Shown here: piece by piece, positions 1 to 12,130 of the stretch
Layout of the letters: the number at the start of each line of letters is the position of its first letter
How positions within the stretch are numbered: position 1 is the stretch's first letter
Source of the DNA: Chimonanthus salicifolius
Taxonomy: Eukaryota > Streptophyta > Magnoliopsida > Laurales > Calycanthaceae
Assembly: GCA_013350335.1 (NCBI GenBank)
Contig: CM023536.1
Location: 13,087,520 to 13,151,519, forward strand
DNA: 64,000 bases
Direction: 5' to 3'
Notes under the pieces: model-generated
Database searches by the model: none
The model's input: only the letters and a program-made list of their open reading frames with translations
What the model was told of the DNA's origin: nothing
Position numbers and translations under genes: made by a program

Positions 1-481
1 ATAGAAGTTGAATTGGGTAAATTGATTTATGCAAAAGAACTGATGACTTGAGAAGTAGATTAAGTCTTAAAAACAATGAAGACAAGCAAGACAAAATTAA
101 GATAAAAGTTAAGATTCAAGCAAGTCACTTTCCTCTTAGATTGCAACTTTACTTCTATAGCCCAAAATATGCGTGAGGAGGTTAGCAAATCACTTCAATT
201 GACAAAACTATGGGTTCATGAAACTTGGCCTTGAATACTTTAACCATAGGTCGTCATCCTTGACAATCTCTACATGCCATGGAAATAATTTCAATCACAA
301 TTATGACAGAATATTTGAAGTTGGTGATTCTCATTCCCAATCTAGCAAAGTCACACATAAACGTGGATTTATTGGTGGCCTTCATTTTGTTATTTTTTGA
401 ATTAAAGTGTTCAGTCCTCTTAGCATCTTACTAATATTTGAAGTAAGTGTAAACCTCTCTATCCACATACATGAGTAATAC
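1..481. other. intergenic, nothing recognised
   Basis: AT-rich sequence without a convincing reading frame, splice pattern or repeat end. The longest open frame (about 60 codons near 218-400) has no recognisable motif and is treated as chance. Confidence 0.5.
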
Positions 482-749
482 TAGGGGTGAAACTCGGGTC
501 AGGTTTTGACAGACCGGCATGACCCGACCCAAGAAATCTTGCGAGTCGGGTCAGTGAGTCAGGTCGGGTTGAGGGATTTTCAAGTTAACTCGATCTGACC
601 CGATCAAACCCGACCCAACCTGGCTAAAATGAGTTCAAAATGCAGGTCGGGTCAGAATTTGGGTTAGAATCCGAGTCGGGTTGGGTCCAGAGTTTCGGGT
701 CAAAAGTTTGGGTCAAAATCCGACCTGACCCGACTTGATTTTAGTCTTA
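482..749. mobile_element. hAT-like MITE rich in CGGGTC motifs
   Basis: The segment starts TAGGGGTGAAACTCGGGTC and ends in GACCCGACTTG followed by TTTTAGTCTTA. It is full of GGGTCGGGTC and GACCCGACC motifs on both strands. It is flanked by a direct repeat AGTAATAC(T) at 474-482 and 750-758, which fits the 8-bp target duplication of hAT elements. There is no coding capacity, so it is a non-autonomous element. Class assignment rests on the TAGGGGTG terminus and the duplication length. Confidence 0.65.
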
Positions 750-758
750 AGTAATACT

Positions 759-2494
759 TGGAAAGTGTCTATTTTGTATTGAGAGTGACTTTAACCCAAG
801 ACTTTCCACATCTCAGGCGAGTTCTTGATCGTCAAACCAATTCTAATATTGGTCTCCCACAATACTAAACTGTTTTCATCGCAATGCTAAATTGACACAA
901 AACTCGTGGGTGATTTCATGTATCTACGAGTATTAGTCTCATCTCAAATTTAAAGTAAAGACACCTCACATTAAACTAAAAAATAATTAAATTTCTAATA
1001 TATTATTTAAAATAAATATAGAATAGCATATTTTCATATTTGAATTGGGCTCAGGTCTAAATTTGGACCTTTAGTCAAATTGAGCCCTTAAAATGCTAAC
1101 TCCATACCCAACATGATTTTTAATGGACCCTCATTATTTGGCTTGAGAGCATTGGCATGTATGGTTAGTTTGAGGTAAATTAGAGTTTAATTGGCTAGAA
1201 ATTTATAGTTTCAAGTTATAATTTTGTTTCCAACTTTTGTATTTGATTATCATAAATTTAAAGTGGATTAGAAATATTATCTTGACTGTGGAAGCAAATC
1301 TCTTTTCTTTCATTATTTTATTTTATTTTATTTTATAAGAAAACATTAACTTTTTATAAAAGAATTTATTATTTTTTGTGTTCCTAATAATAAGCTCTTA
1401 TACTATAAAAAATAGAGATCCACTTGTTGAGATTGCAATGATTAAGTGTCCATGAAATTTCTTTGTGGTTAACAACCAACAAGCACTGCACTGCAAGTCC
1501 TTTCAGCTCCATCATTTTCTTACCCATTTCTGCCACAATCAATACACGTGATTATTTCAAAAGTTGTCGTAAGATCGTACATGACTATTTCAAAAGTTTC
1601 ATCTCATGCGGTGATAATTTTTTTTTTTTTAATTTTATCGTATAATAACTTTAAAATTTAATGAAATTTTAGTGAGAACTATCAATATTAGGTATGATAG
1701 TACTAGTAAGTGTAGTTCAACTGGTAATCTCTCATTTTAAAAAGTGAGAAGTGACATATTCGAGCCTCATAACCTCATCTGATCTATCCTAAAGACAGTA
1801 AGTATCACATTTATTTTACCCTATGTTTCATAAGATTTCCGATATGTAAATTTCAAAAAAATAATTTATTGAGCATGCTCCATCATGGCTAGCGTTGTGC
1901 CTTATTTGGAGAAACTGACAAACCACTATATGTATTGGGCTAACATCTTTTGTAGAAATTGATTATTTCTTTAAATTTAATGAAACACATTTTATATAAT
2001 AAAGTATGTTTAACTTGTTTATTTTTTCACTGTCATTATTTAAATGGTGAAAAGGTTTGTCAAACATCCATTGTAATTTAAAAGATCGATGTCCCTATCA
2101 ATTCTTGTTGACTCTCTTACATTAAATAAAAAATGATGTACACTTATTTCAAATAATATTTATTATGATCAACTAATAAAATCCATTTTGAATTGAAGGG
2201 AGTTTTGTATTCAAGTTGAGCAAGTAATGGTGAGATTATGTCATTGTGTTGCTTCAAACTTCAAACTTACTGTAGTTAATTTCTTCTTCGTAAGAATATT
2301 ATTCATTCAAGAAGATACCAAACAAGCCCACAATTAGAAAAAAAATAATAGCAAGAGTCTAAGCCAAGCAAAGAAAAACACAAAAGGCCCTAAGAACAAG
2401 GCTAAAACCCGAAACAATCGGGAAAAAAGATGAAGCCGACAGGGAACAATGATCAAGTGCATAAGACCAAATCACAATAAGATCCTATCCTAAA
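759..2494. other. intergenic with weak SINE-like traces
   Basis: No gene is visible. At about 1695-1850 a tRNA-like A box region (GTAGTTCAACTGG) and B box (ATTCGAGCC) are followed by ATCCTAAAGACAGT, a block that recurs near 13430, so this is probably a SINE copy. A second trace (CTACGAGTATTAGTCTCA near 925) resembles the tail of the SINE-like copy near 6240. The rest is unassigned AT-rich DNA. Confidence 0.4.
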
Positions 2495-3211
2495 CATTCA
2501 CCATCCACTGAAGATTTTAAAATTTTAAAATATAGAAGTTTTGAATGAATAGGGGATATGCAAGACCTGACATTGTTATAGTCAGGCCTTGTGCACCTAA
2601 TCACTTCTCTACAACATATAACATAATTGTTCTACACATTCACCATCTATTGAAGATTTTAAAATTTTAAAATATACTCTTTATGTCTCAAAATACTTGT
2701 TCTATATCTATTTTGTAATTGTCCCAAATTATTTGTCCTATTTCTTTATTTTAAATATTAAATCAAAGTTTTAATATTTTCGATAAGTTCCAAATCAACT
2801 TAACATGATGAGAAAACGACATTCTTTTATAAGCTTTGACTTACTCATATGCGACATTCTATAATTATTTTCACCTCCAGCTCTCATCGTCTGAAATCAT
2901 ATCTTATTGTATAGTTAGAAAAAGCTTACTGAGTACTAAATTAAGTTCATTGAGAGTTATTCGTAATCTTAATACCTCAAAATCATTCATATCATGTCCG
3001 TTTTGACTCAGAGAATCTATTAATAGGCTTTTGGCACGCTCCAACACAAACACGATCCTTAAAAAATTAAAAAAATCGATATAGGGCAAGTATTTTAGAA
3101 TGGAGAGAGTAGAATTTTTGAATGAGTAGGAGATATGCAAGACCTAACATAGTTACAGTCAAGTCTCGTGCACCTAATCACTTTTCTACAAAATATTATA
3201 TAATTGTTCTT
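2495..3211 (+). repeat. tandem duplication of a ~140-bp unit, second unit split by a MITE
   Basis: Unit 1 (2495-2636) runs from CATTCACCATCC through GAAGATTTTAAAATTTTAAA and GGGGATATGCAAGACC to CATAATTGTTCTACA. Unit 2 starts at 2637 with the same CATTCACCATC block, is interrupted at 2677 by a Stowaway-type element, and resumes at 3110 with GAATTTTTGAATGAG and GATATGCAAGACC. Unit 1 therefore shows the empty site of the insertion in unit 2. The origin of the unit itself is unknown. Confidence 0.75.
2677..3109. mobile_element. Stowaway-type MITE
   Basis: The terminal sequence CTCTTTATGTCTCAAAATA at the left matches, as an inverted repeat, TATTTTAGAATGGAGAGAG at the right. TA flanks both ends (2675-2676 and 3110-3111). 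TA duplication and CTCCCTCYGTCTC-like ends are typical of Tc1/mariner-derived Stowaway MITEs. At 433 bp it is somewhat long for the class. Open frames inside it are incidental. Confidence 0.75.
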
Positions 3212-3347
3212 TGCAGGAATTCCACCAGAGCTCTCATTGTAAAATCCCCTAATGTAAGGTACACTCTAAGCTCACTCTTCTTTATATCAAAATATGAAAA
3301 AAATTGAAATATCCATGTTTAAATCTTGAATTTTGATAGCTCTTATT

Positions 3348-3716
3348 AGAGATGCAATTTGGATTGGGCCTATTCAAGTTAGCATGAAAACCCCAAAATA
3401 ATTTGGTCCAGGTTGGCCCGAGCTCAGGTAGGGCTTATTTTTAGGCCTTAGGACATGAAATCCTAAGTTTGACATGAAAGCTAAAATTCGAGCAATAATA
3501 TAAAATTTATTTTTTATTATAGAAATACAAAAATCTTCTCTAGGCTTAAACAAACCCGAGCCCAAATAAGTCTGCATACACATTTTGGCTTGAAAATTGA
3601 ACTTGGGACCTAACGAATACAATTCGGGCTCCAGCTTGACTAATTTGGGTTGACCTGGGCCCACGCTTGAGTAGAACTAAAGCCCACCTCACCTCGCCCA
3701 AGTTGCAACCCTTGGT
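3348..3716. mobile_element. probable hAT-like MITE
   Basis: A segment rich in GGCCCGAGC and GGGCTT motifs begins near AGAGATGCAA and ends near TTGCAACCCTT. These ends are roughly inverted copies of each other and resemble the (A)GGGGTGGCAA ends of hAT-type MITEs. No clean target duplication could be placed. The two overlapping minus-strand open frames here (60 and 96 codons) have no protein-like motif. Confidence 0.4.
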
Positions 3717-4442
3717 CTTAGAATCCATTGTAACTAATCGACCTATATGATTACAAGTGGTCTCTATATCAATGTAACAAATACTAATCTCGGGATATTA
3801 TTGGTTACTGAGAATATCAAAATACTTTCAAATTTTAGAGTTTTTACTGAGATACTATAGGAAAATCTAGCAAAAAAAATATACCATATAAAAAATAATA
3901 AATATATAAATAAAAATGAAATGTACAATTGAAACGACCAATAATAAATTTATGATTAAAGGAGAAACATATTATAAGAAATAAATTACTTTGACAATTA
4001 TCTAACAAAATAAAATATAATCCATCATCTAATATTTCTTTGAATCATAAAATACTATCTAATGCCACATAAGTTCATTTCTAAATATCATCGTTGAAAT
4101 TAAAAAATTATATAGAATTACTAATGGTTATAATTTATTTTTTAAAAATTAGAGTTAATATTGCGATATTATCAAATTTTCATGATAATAACAGAAAACG
4201 TAAAATCTTTATATTAATGAAAGTGTATTTTCTTGATAATTTTTGGCAAAATGAAGAGATTATTAATTTTTGTTACATTGTTCTACATAGAGTTCTTGTC
4301 ATGGGATCCAACAAAGAGTGTGAGTTGAAGAACATCATCATTGCGGTTGTCATCAAAATAAATTATACCATCTATTTAAGGCCTGATCTCCATATTCAAC
4401 ACTCATTGAGTCTGAACATAAGACCAATACGTATTTATTAAT
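3717..4442. other. intergenic, nothing recognised
   Basis: Very AT-rich DNA. A 115-codon open frame at 4094-4441 has low-complexity, Ile/Asn/Lys-rich composition expected by chance in such DNA and no recognisable domain. Confidence 0.5.
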
Positions 4443-4444
4443 TA

Positions 4445-4644
4445 CTCCCTTCGTCCTATTTTAGTTGTCTCATTTTAAACATTTGTATTTTTTAAGAAAC
4501 TTGAATTTGACTTTAAACCATTCCGGCTGAAAGGTAATTCTTATCCATTTTCAACACACTTTATACTACTTTAATATAAATAGAGCAACTATGTTGGGAC
4601 AATCCCAAAATCTATATCAGACAAATAAATTGGAACAGAGAGGG
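4445..4644. mobile_element. Stowaway-type MITE
   Basis: The left end CTCCCTTCGTCCTATTTTAG and the right end CAAATTGGAACAGAGAGGG-like sequence (read TTGGAACAGAGAGGG) are inverted relatives. TA occurs at both borders (4443-4444 and 4645-4646). The 200-bp size, TA target and CTCCCTYCGTCC terminus are typical of plant Stowaway MITEs. Confidence 0.75.
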
Positions 4645-5094
4645 TATTTAAAAGCCCTCGTTGGAGCCCTACAGATAGCTAGTGACTAATTTTAATTATA
4701 ATAACCACCAGATAAACCCATTATGAACATTCTAGACATGGCTTTAGTAATCGATTAAAATGTACATATAGTTAAATATTGATCCCTAATATTTTCTAAT
4801 CATCTTCCAAGGGCCAAAATTTGCAGATTTCTAGCATCTTCCCTTGAACCATGGAGCCCTAAACCCAAAGTTAAGGGTGACTGCACTTGTGAACATTAGT
4901 CTGATTGAATGAGATAAGGCAACTAGGCTTCTTATTGAGTGGGAAGTCTTGTAGACTAAGGAGAATGGCCAGTATTCTATCTGATTAAAAAAAAAAAAAA
5001 ATTCAATATATAGTATCCATGATTTTAAAGATCTAAATAATAAGATTAGAATGATAATTGACTCCCAAGCTTGAGATATGGATGAAATCCTATG

Positions 5095-5360
5095 TTGCGT
5101 TTGGATGAGAGGTAAATTTGCAAAGACTTTTTTTTGAACTAGGGTTTTTCTTATCTTATTTGATAATTATAGTGAAAAAGGAATAAGACGAGAAACACTT
5201 AATCTAATTGAGAGGTAAAGTAATTACCTCTTGCACTGAAGAGGTTTTTGGATTTGTGTCGGGGAAGAGAAATTTGAGATTTTCTCGCTCTTTTCGTTTG
5301 ATACTAAACGGGGGTAAACGAGGGTTACCTTAGTTTTCTCCCCTCATCCAAACGCAGCCC
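5095..5360. mobile_element. TIR MITE with GCGTTTGGATGAG ends
   Basis: The left end GCGTTTGGATGAGAGG and the right end CCCCTCATCCAAACGC are inverted repeats of about 15 bp. The interior includes AGGTAAAGTAATTACCTC. There is no coding capacity. Such GTTTGGATGAGRGG termini belong to abundant plant MITEs; I do not assign a superfamily because the target duplication is unclear. Confidence 0.7.
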
Positions 5361-6111
5361 TAGAGTATATGAGGTGTGTATCACTATTTTTTGAAAATTT
5401 TGATATCATAAATGTAAGATTCGACAATCCCTTGCTTACTATTGTTGTATTTCACATATACATATATAAGAGGGAGATATTGTTTACCACTGTGTTTCTT
5501 ATAACAAACCTCTGATTTTCAGTAATTTACAATTATGCAATCCCAGATTTCCAACAATGTACAATTAGGTTTTCAAATCGTCCTCAAACTTTCAATGTAA
5601 TTGTAGAGAATATTGATAGTTTAATGATAAGAAAACGATAAGGAGAAACTGTATGAGCTTTTGTGAACAAATTTGCCAACTATAATGTACTAGAAACATG
5701 AGGAGGAGAGATGCTGCCGGGATCAAACTCCTTTAAAATATAATAACAATCAATTTTCATGTGTTTTATCCAATTATAAAACTTTGGATTATGATCAATT
5801 CGAACAACACTTTTGTTATCACATAATAGCGTTGTAGGCACGAAGCCAAATAATTTTAGTAGTACTATAAGTCATTGCTCGATATTCAACTTAGCAGCTT
5901 GATCGAGAAACCATTTCTTGTTTTTGCTAAATTTTGATTTCTTAATTTCCTCTAGGATTCCCTGTTCTTTCACAGGGACAATTTTTTAAGTGGATGATCA
6001 CTGTCCTTCCCATTATGTTGCAAACTTGCGAATGCAATACATGTGACATAACTAGAGAAAAGCTCAAAAACCATTCTACTCCTTGAAATAGTCAAAAGGT
6101 CAAGATGTAAG
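5361..6111. other. intergenic, degenerate repeat content
   Basis: No gene model is supported. The stretch near 5620-5990 (for example GAACAACACTTTTGTTATC and CATTTCTTGTTTTTGC) has the flavour of a decayed copia-type polyprotein, but no continuous frame survives, so I do not call it. Confidence 0.35.
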
Positions 6112-6303
6112 CACAAGGGCTTAGTTTGACGGTCAAGATGCTCATCTCATGAAGTTGATCTTGAATTCGATTTACGTCCAACCTCAATGAGTCACTTTTC
6201 ATAGACTTAACCGGTGTGTGTAGATTGAAAAATTTACACATGTCTGTAGAATTAGTCTCACTTCTAATATAAAATGAAAATACCCATTTATAGAAAAAAA
6301 AAT
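6112..6303 (+). mobile_element. SINE-like tRNA-derived element
   Basis: An A-box-like stretch (GGCTTAGTTTGACGGTCAAG) is followed about 40 bp later by a B-box-like TTGAATTCGATTTACG, then TAGAATTAGTCTCACTTC and a short A-run. Related sequences are seen near 14940-15070 and, inverted, near 34640-34770. The layout fits a plant tRNA-derived SINE; the ends and the family name were not established. Confidence 0.45.
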
Positions 6304-6603
6304 GATCACATTTAATTAGAATTTCTCTTCACTGTTGAAGATACAGAAACTATGTCATGGAAATTGAGAAATGCTTATTTAAAAGTAGTTAGGAGGAGAA
6401 CAATCCACACAACACTCAAATAAAGAAAATTCCTTGTAATCTATTATTTGTTAAGGTAATAAAAAAAGTAATGAGCTTCGATTAGTCAAAGCCATCAATG
6501 GCAGTAAGTATTTTCGTGGTGAAGGAAAAGGTAGGGCCATTCTTCCCTTGGTATACTACTGTATTTCAAACGTAGTCGGCAAGCACATTAAAATAATAAA
6601 ATA

Positions 6604-6711
6604 ATCTCTCTCTGTCTCTCTGTCTCTCTGTCTCTCTCCATGTTATTAATGGCCCAAGAGAAGTGACGCTCGTCTTCCCACGTCCCCAGCATCTAACTTT
6701 CTTATAAATAC
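6604..6711 (+). promoter_or_regulatory. proximal promoter of MIR390
   Basis: A CT-rich microsatellite (TCTCTCTGTCTCTCTGTCTC, 6605-6638) lies upstream of a clear TATA box TATAAATA at 6704-6711. The miRNA hairpin begins about 125 bp downstream on the same strand. A start site about 30 bp below the TATA box, near 6735-6745, is inferred. The spacing fits a short RNA polymerase II primary transcript. Confidence 0.65.
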
Positions 6712-6835
6712 CCCACTTCCCCTCCTTTCCTTCCCCACCATACAAACCTTCAACTCCTGCTATTGATGTCTCTTTAATGGCGTCTGGTGTGTGGAGGAAA
6801 TGGGTCTTTACAAGCTTCCACAAAAAAAAAAAAAA

Positions 6836-6976
6836 ATATGAAGAATCTGTAAAGCTCAGGAGGGATAGCGCCATGGATGATAGAGAAATGGGTTACAGTT
6901 TACAAATGGCAATGCAAGTTTCCATTCATCAATGGCGCTATCCATCCTGAGTTCTATGGTTTCTTCTGACTTGATT
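6836..6976 (+). ncRNA. MIR390: microRNA390 precursor hairpin
   Basis: The 21 bases at 6852-6872, beginning AAGCTCAGGAGG and ending GATAGCGCC, are the canonical plant miR390. The opposing arm CGCTATCCATCCTGAG at 6937-6952 pairs with it with one internal mismatch and gives the expected star strand. The stem extends outward, because GAAGAATCTGTAAAG upstream pairs with TTCTATGGTTTCTTC downstream, as in known MIR390 precursors; the loop is about 60 bases. miR390 loads into AGO7, cuts TAS3 transcripts and starts production of tasiRNAs that repress ARF2/3/4, acting in leaf polarity and lateral root growth. The 57-codon frame running through the hairpin (6777-6950) is very probably not translated as a protein. 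Confidence 0.95.
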
Positions 6977-8391
6977 GAACTTCACTGTCAAAAACTCAAA
7001 AGAGGTATGTTTGGTTGTTTCTCTCTCTCATTTTGCCTTCTCTTTTCTAAGCATCTGAAGGATTTTGCGGGATATTGTTTGTAGTGATGACTGTATCTGT
7101 TTACCACTGTATCCATTGAAATTGTCGATTAGTAATCCTAGATTCTTCAAATCCTTCTCTTTTTTTTTTCACATGATAGTATCTTTTCTGTTCTCTTTCT
7201 TCGATTGTCCGTTGATGAAAGCAATCTTACAAATATTGGTGATATTTTCAAGATTATCATGATTATTTTATCAGTAAAATACCAATAGCGGCTGATATCT
7301 CGAGATTTATGGGTACTCCAGTAAATTTTTATTAAATTTTTGAGAAAAATACAATAAATGGTAATATCGTGATAAATTGATGATAAATTTCTTATTAATA
7401 TTTTATTTTTTATATTTTCTGTGAAATTTTCCCATTAATTTTCTTATAAAAATTTTAGAATTTGAAAATATCCCAACATTATCCATCATGGTTAATAACC
7501 CAAATCAAAGTAGTCGATGGTTCAGATGGATTTTGATTAATGAATACACCAACACTGTCCATTTTAATTTACTATTTCTGCACTCTTCATATTTCAGATG
7601 ATCTGCATATTAAGCTTGATTTTAACTTAGGTAGAGGAGGTGTACGAAATGCCCCAGTGATAAAAGTTGGGAAGTTATAAAATGGGCCAAGTTAAAAAGT
7701 GGGCTCATTATTACATGGCAAAAATGTGAACAACTAGAAAATCTTTTTTTTTTTTTTCTATCTGAACTGCATCACTGTGGCCTCCTTAGATCATCTTAAA
7801 CTCTGATTTTAATCTCTTAAATAAATATTTTTATTCGAGATATTAAATTCAATAGTGAGAATGAAACGAATGAAAACTGATAATGGTTGGATATAAATCT
7901 AGTAGGTAGACTAGTGTTTTTAAGATGGGGAAGATGATCAGTCCATAGACTCCATATATAAACTACAAACTCATCGGAGATTTTTGCCAGATTGCTTTCT
8001 ACATTTTCTATTTTATGTAATATCCCTTTTTTTCTCTTCCATTTGTATGCTAAAACCAGTGATAAATATGTTCTGATATAAATTGGACAAGCGGGTCAAA
8101 GAATTGATCAAAAAAAAGTTTATAAAAAAATGAATGACAAAAGTATAAAGACAAATATAACTTAAAGGGGTTGGAGAGATTGGAGTGATGGCCAGAAATC
8201 CGTTTAAGGAAATAAGAGTTCTAACTTTGTAAAGTTACTCGGTATGTGAATAGAAAACTTGTATATACTTCAAAGATTAGTATACTCTAAGAAGTCGAAA
8301 AACCTTTTACATAAAAAAAATTACAAAGGGATATATGTTCATATATAATTCATTCAGGCATGGTCATAATTTTGGTCATATATACTAAAAT
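6977..8391. other. MIR390 3' flank and intergenic DNA
   Basis: The first few hundred bases probably include the rest of the MIR390 primary transcript; no terminator or polyadenylation signal can be fixed. Near 7260-7500 is a repeat of the type GATATCTCGAGATTTATGGG with GGTAATATCGTGATAAATTG, related to sequence flanking the solo LTR near 46750 and 48910-49130. No coding gene is seen. Confidence 0.45.
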
Positions 8392-8404
8392 AATTCAAAA
8401 GGAT

Positions 8405-9078
8405 TCAGCTACTGGCAGACCCATGTTTAGTGAGCTAAAAATTAATGATCTGATGTTATCATGGGAGGGTTGTATTATGGTTCAGCGCCAGAAGGCAAAG
8501 CGTGTTGAGTTATGGGACCCCCCTCAACAGGATTTTTGGAAATTTAATATTGATGGGTCCTCTAAGGGGAAATCGGAGCCAGCAGGTATTGGTGGAGTGC
8601 TCAAAATCATAAAGGTGAGGTGGCTTTAATGTTCAATGAGTCGGTTGGTATCATGGATTCTAATGAAGCAGAAATTCTAAGCATAAAGAGAGCACTTATA
8701 ATTTGGAAAGACTTTTGTCAAGATAATTTGACTATTGAAGGAGATTCGGCTAATGTTTTTAGATAGACTTCGGGATTGAGGCGTCCACCTTGGAGATTGA
8801 TCAATGCAGTTAGGGAGGTGAGAGTCTTAGCTAGAGAGTTAGGAGTATCGTTCGCTAAAGTCGGAAGGTTAGCTAACGGTGTGGTGAACTATTTCGCTAA
8901 ATTGGGAGTTGATAACCATTAGACAGGTGTGTTTCTTGTGTGATTATTGCTTATCTTTTATCTTTGATGTTTCTTTTTATTTTCTACCCTCTTGAGGTCT
9001 ATCTCTTTTAGACCTTATCTCTGTATTTAAATTTTTTCACCTCTTTTAATGAATTTCTCTTTGAATGCTAAAAAAAAA
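8405..9078 (+). mobile_element. 5'-truncated L1-type LINE, RNase H end
   Basis: The translation contains a plant LINE tail: a spacer resembling MLSWEGCI, then the RNase H start WKFNIDGSSKGK and GIGGVL, then (after a frameshift near 8620) SNEAEILSIKRAL, IEGDSANVF and RLANGVVNYFAKLG. A stop codon lies at 8764. An A-run at 9070-9080 marks the 3' end. The insertion is flanked by AATTCAAAAGGAT (8392-8404) and AATTGAAAAGGAT (9079-9091), a 13-bp target duplication with one mismatch. The frameshift and stop show a dead copy. A related fragment lies on the minus strand near 19.2 kb. Confidence 0.85.
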
Positions 9079-9091
9079 AATTGAAAAGGAT

Positions 9092-9731
9092 AAATTCAAA
9101 GATTAGGTATCAGTGTTACCCATTCAATTGGGCACTGATGCAAAGACAATGAAAGGAAACAACGGATTTAGGGAAAAAGAAACACCCCTTGAATTTTCTA
9201 AATGGAAATAAGAGAGAAGATGAGTGCGACTAGTCTGGTCACATGCTTAATAAATTTCACTTTTCTTCTACTTTGTGAGACATTAAAAATCAAAGTAATA
9301 TTCGACAAACTACAAGTGATACAAATTTTAGCTAAAAATTCATTTTTTAATTATTTGATTTTAGTAATTAAAAACATCAGAAATCCTTAATTTTTAAGGA
9401 CATTTGATGAGTTTGTGTACTTAAATTAAAAGGGGCTAGAAATCAAATTTTGAACTAAAGTTTAGATTATTTATATCTTATCACATTTACTTTAAATTTG
9501 TATTAGTTGATTTTTGAGTGAGTTCAATTAAAAATAGGTAAAAAAATGATATAGTCTCTAAGACGGAAATGTCATATGAGAAATCCACTTATCAAAATTT
9601 CCATCAAATCTTTTCTAGGCATATTAAGATATAAGTTTTGAGTAATACTTATAAGATATATATTTTTCAAAATACATATCCTTAAAATACGATAAACTCT
9701 CTGAAATGTAGTACTCTATAAAATTATAACA
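9092..9731. other. intergenic, nothing recognised
   Basis: AT-rich sequence with only short chance frames. I see no repeat ends or gene features. Confidence 0.5.
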
Positions 9732-12130
9732 TGTCACGTCCTGAACCCACATGTGGGCCTCGAACGCGACTTTTATATATATATATATATATATTTAAAT
9801 AACATTAACTCATTAATCCTTTTGTAAAAGATATCCCCTACATACGTAAATCACGCTCGTGTTCTGGCATTCTAGTCACCACTACTAAACTTAACTTAAT
9901 TGTCCTTACTTTGGCCGACACAACTAACCTACTGTTGTCGATATATCGTCGGTTACATCATATCGTCGAACACGTCTGGCAATATATCATCCGTGTCAAT
10001 GTATCGTTCTAGCATCAGAAGGTGTTGTCAGTTTAATTCGTCTTAACTAATTTTCATCCGGCTTTAACACTTTAACCATATGACAAATAATATAAAACAT
10101 ATCAACATACTACTGTAGTTTATATAATCAACACCAAACTTACAGATATAGATTCTTATGCCATATAAGGCATACTTATTACAAACATATAAAAACATCC
10201 AAAGCATGAAAATGGTTTCCACATGTGAGAAACCTTAGAAACTTCTATGTCTTGACTTTCAACGAGACATCATTGGTCCCTCCAATACATCATCTGGTTC
10301 ATATCCTACATTGTAAGGGACGTGAGTAACAGCTCAGTGGGGAGAACTCACTATAAAATTCAGTAGTTATAATGCACCAATGAATAAGCAATGCATGCAT
10401 CAAAATTAGAAATGTATGTTATTAGCATATCTCATTTTCACCCTAATATCATCTTCTAATGTTTTTATTCAGTTTGTACGTTAACACTGGCGTTGGTCTC
10501 CAGCCGCGTCAACAACACCGAGGTCAGCCCCCATTTGAAGTTCCAAACAGACCTAACATTAAATCTTCCACGGAAATAATGTAGCAATTTGCAAGTATAT
10601 AAGGTCTCCATGACCCGGCTTACTAGCACATCCAACCCAGTGGTTCAACACGGTGCTCGGCCAACATCAGTAGTTACGACCTAGTGGCCAATATCAATTT
10701 TTCAAGGTTATTATCTTTAACACTTAACCTAATATCATACTCATTCTGTGCAAATGCATGACAATGCAAAACCATGCATGACTCTCAGTGCCTTTCTTAC
10801 ATAGGGACTTACCCCGAGAGAGCCCAATGAGTTTTGATCTTACCACTTGAAATATTCATATGAGCAGTCTAGCAATCAATAATAATCAATATTCACACAA
10901 ACATATAAAACTGAATTTAATAACACGAGTGCCTTCACCTAGTTTTTACTCAACAATTTTCAGACACTCCATGGGTCCATACTGCGTTAGAGGCTACAAG
11001 TCATCAAGTCTCCAATACCATTTTTAACGTCTACGTTCTACACAGTTAGAACATTTTATATCTCTTACATGTAAGCAGTGTCAGGTCTCGTATTCTAGAC
11101 CTATATAACATTTTCCATCTTAAATGTCTATGGATCCTACTTCAGTCTGGTGTTAATGGGTTTAATACACAATACAGTTTAGTATCGATTCGAGTCTCCT
11201 CACCTTCTCCGGTTGAATTTTTCACAGAAAATCTTGGATGAAAAATTCTGTCTAAAATTGGCTAAGTTTGAAAACCCTCAAAAGAATGCGGGAAACCCAA
11301 GCTTCTGCTGTTGTTTCAGTCTTTTTTCACTCTCATTCCTTAAATAAGCTGTCAAGGTAAACCCCAACCGCCCACGTTGCAAGCTACAAAGGTAGCTTGT
11401 AGCATTTTGATAAACATGCATTAAATGCTTTATTATTTTATTAATATATATATTTTTTTTCGTTTCACTTCCTTCCAATCCTCCTCCTTTTATAACTGAG
11501 GTAACCCATTTTTTCAACATACACATTCCAAAGCTATAGATCGGTAGCTTCAGGTAGGTTTAAAGCTTATCTTATTTAGATATTTATAATATTTTATTAT
11601 TATCTCACTTTTATTACTTATCTCTATATCCTTTCTCTCATCTAGGTATTTTAGTGTTTCACTAAACTGATATAATTGGTCAACTAAGTTGGGTATTAAA
11701 AACTAAGCATGATATTAAAATTTGAAGTGAAACTCATGTCAAAAACCTAGTGTTTTAGTAAAAAATCACCACTTTAACAAGATCTCCTAATTTTAAAGAA
11801 TCACTTTAAAAAGATTCAACCTTATAGATTGACAGGGTAAATTTGTCTAATAAAAACAGTCTAAAGTTTTAAAGTGTTTTGAAGTCAAAAGCCACATTTT
11901 CTAAGTGAAAGAATATTCAACGGTCCACACTTCATGCCTTAAAATAAATATCAAAAACTCACTATTTTGGAGCATAAAAATATAAACAGCTTAGTTATAA
12001 TACAGATTGAGTACCGACTCTCTCTTCATATTTTCATAACTTTTTCTACCCTATCAAATTGGAGTTTTACCACTTAAAATCTTAGGGGTAAAATAAATTA
12101 GCGAAACGATAACGAGATTGGCATGTCATT
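9732..12130. mobile_element. LTR-like segment, right end uncertain
   Basis: It begins TGTCACGTCCTGAACCCAC followed by GGGCCTCGAACGCGAC, the same kind of start as the solo LTR at 46825. It contains the internal landmark CAGTGGGGAGAACTCACTA near 10340, which parallels GAGTGGGGTGAGCTAACTA near 47320. These features suit a long LTR of a Ty3/gypsy element. No matching CA end with a 5-bp target duplication of the left flank was found; the end given is a guess based on TGTCATTAGGTCCGG near 12123. No gag or pol frame is present. Confidence 0.45.

Noticed and set aside
6777..6950. 57-codon plus-strand frame starting MASGVWRKWVF within the MIR390 transcript
   Set aside because: It runs straight through the miRNA, loop and star strand, whose sequence is explained by the hairpin. 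A run of Lys comes from an A-tract. I see no protein family match.
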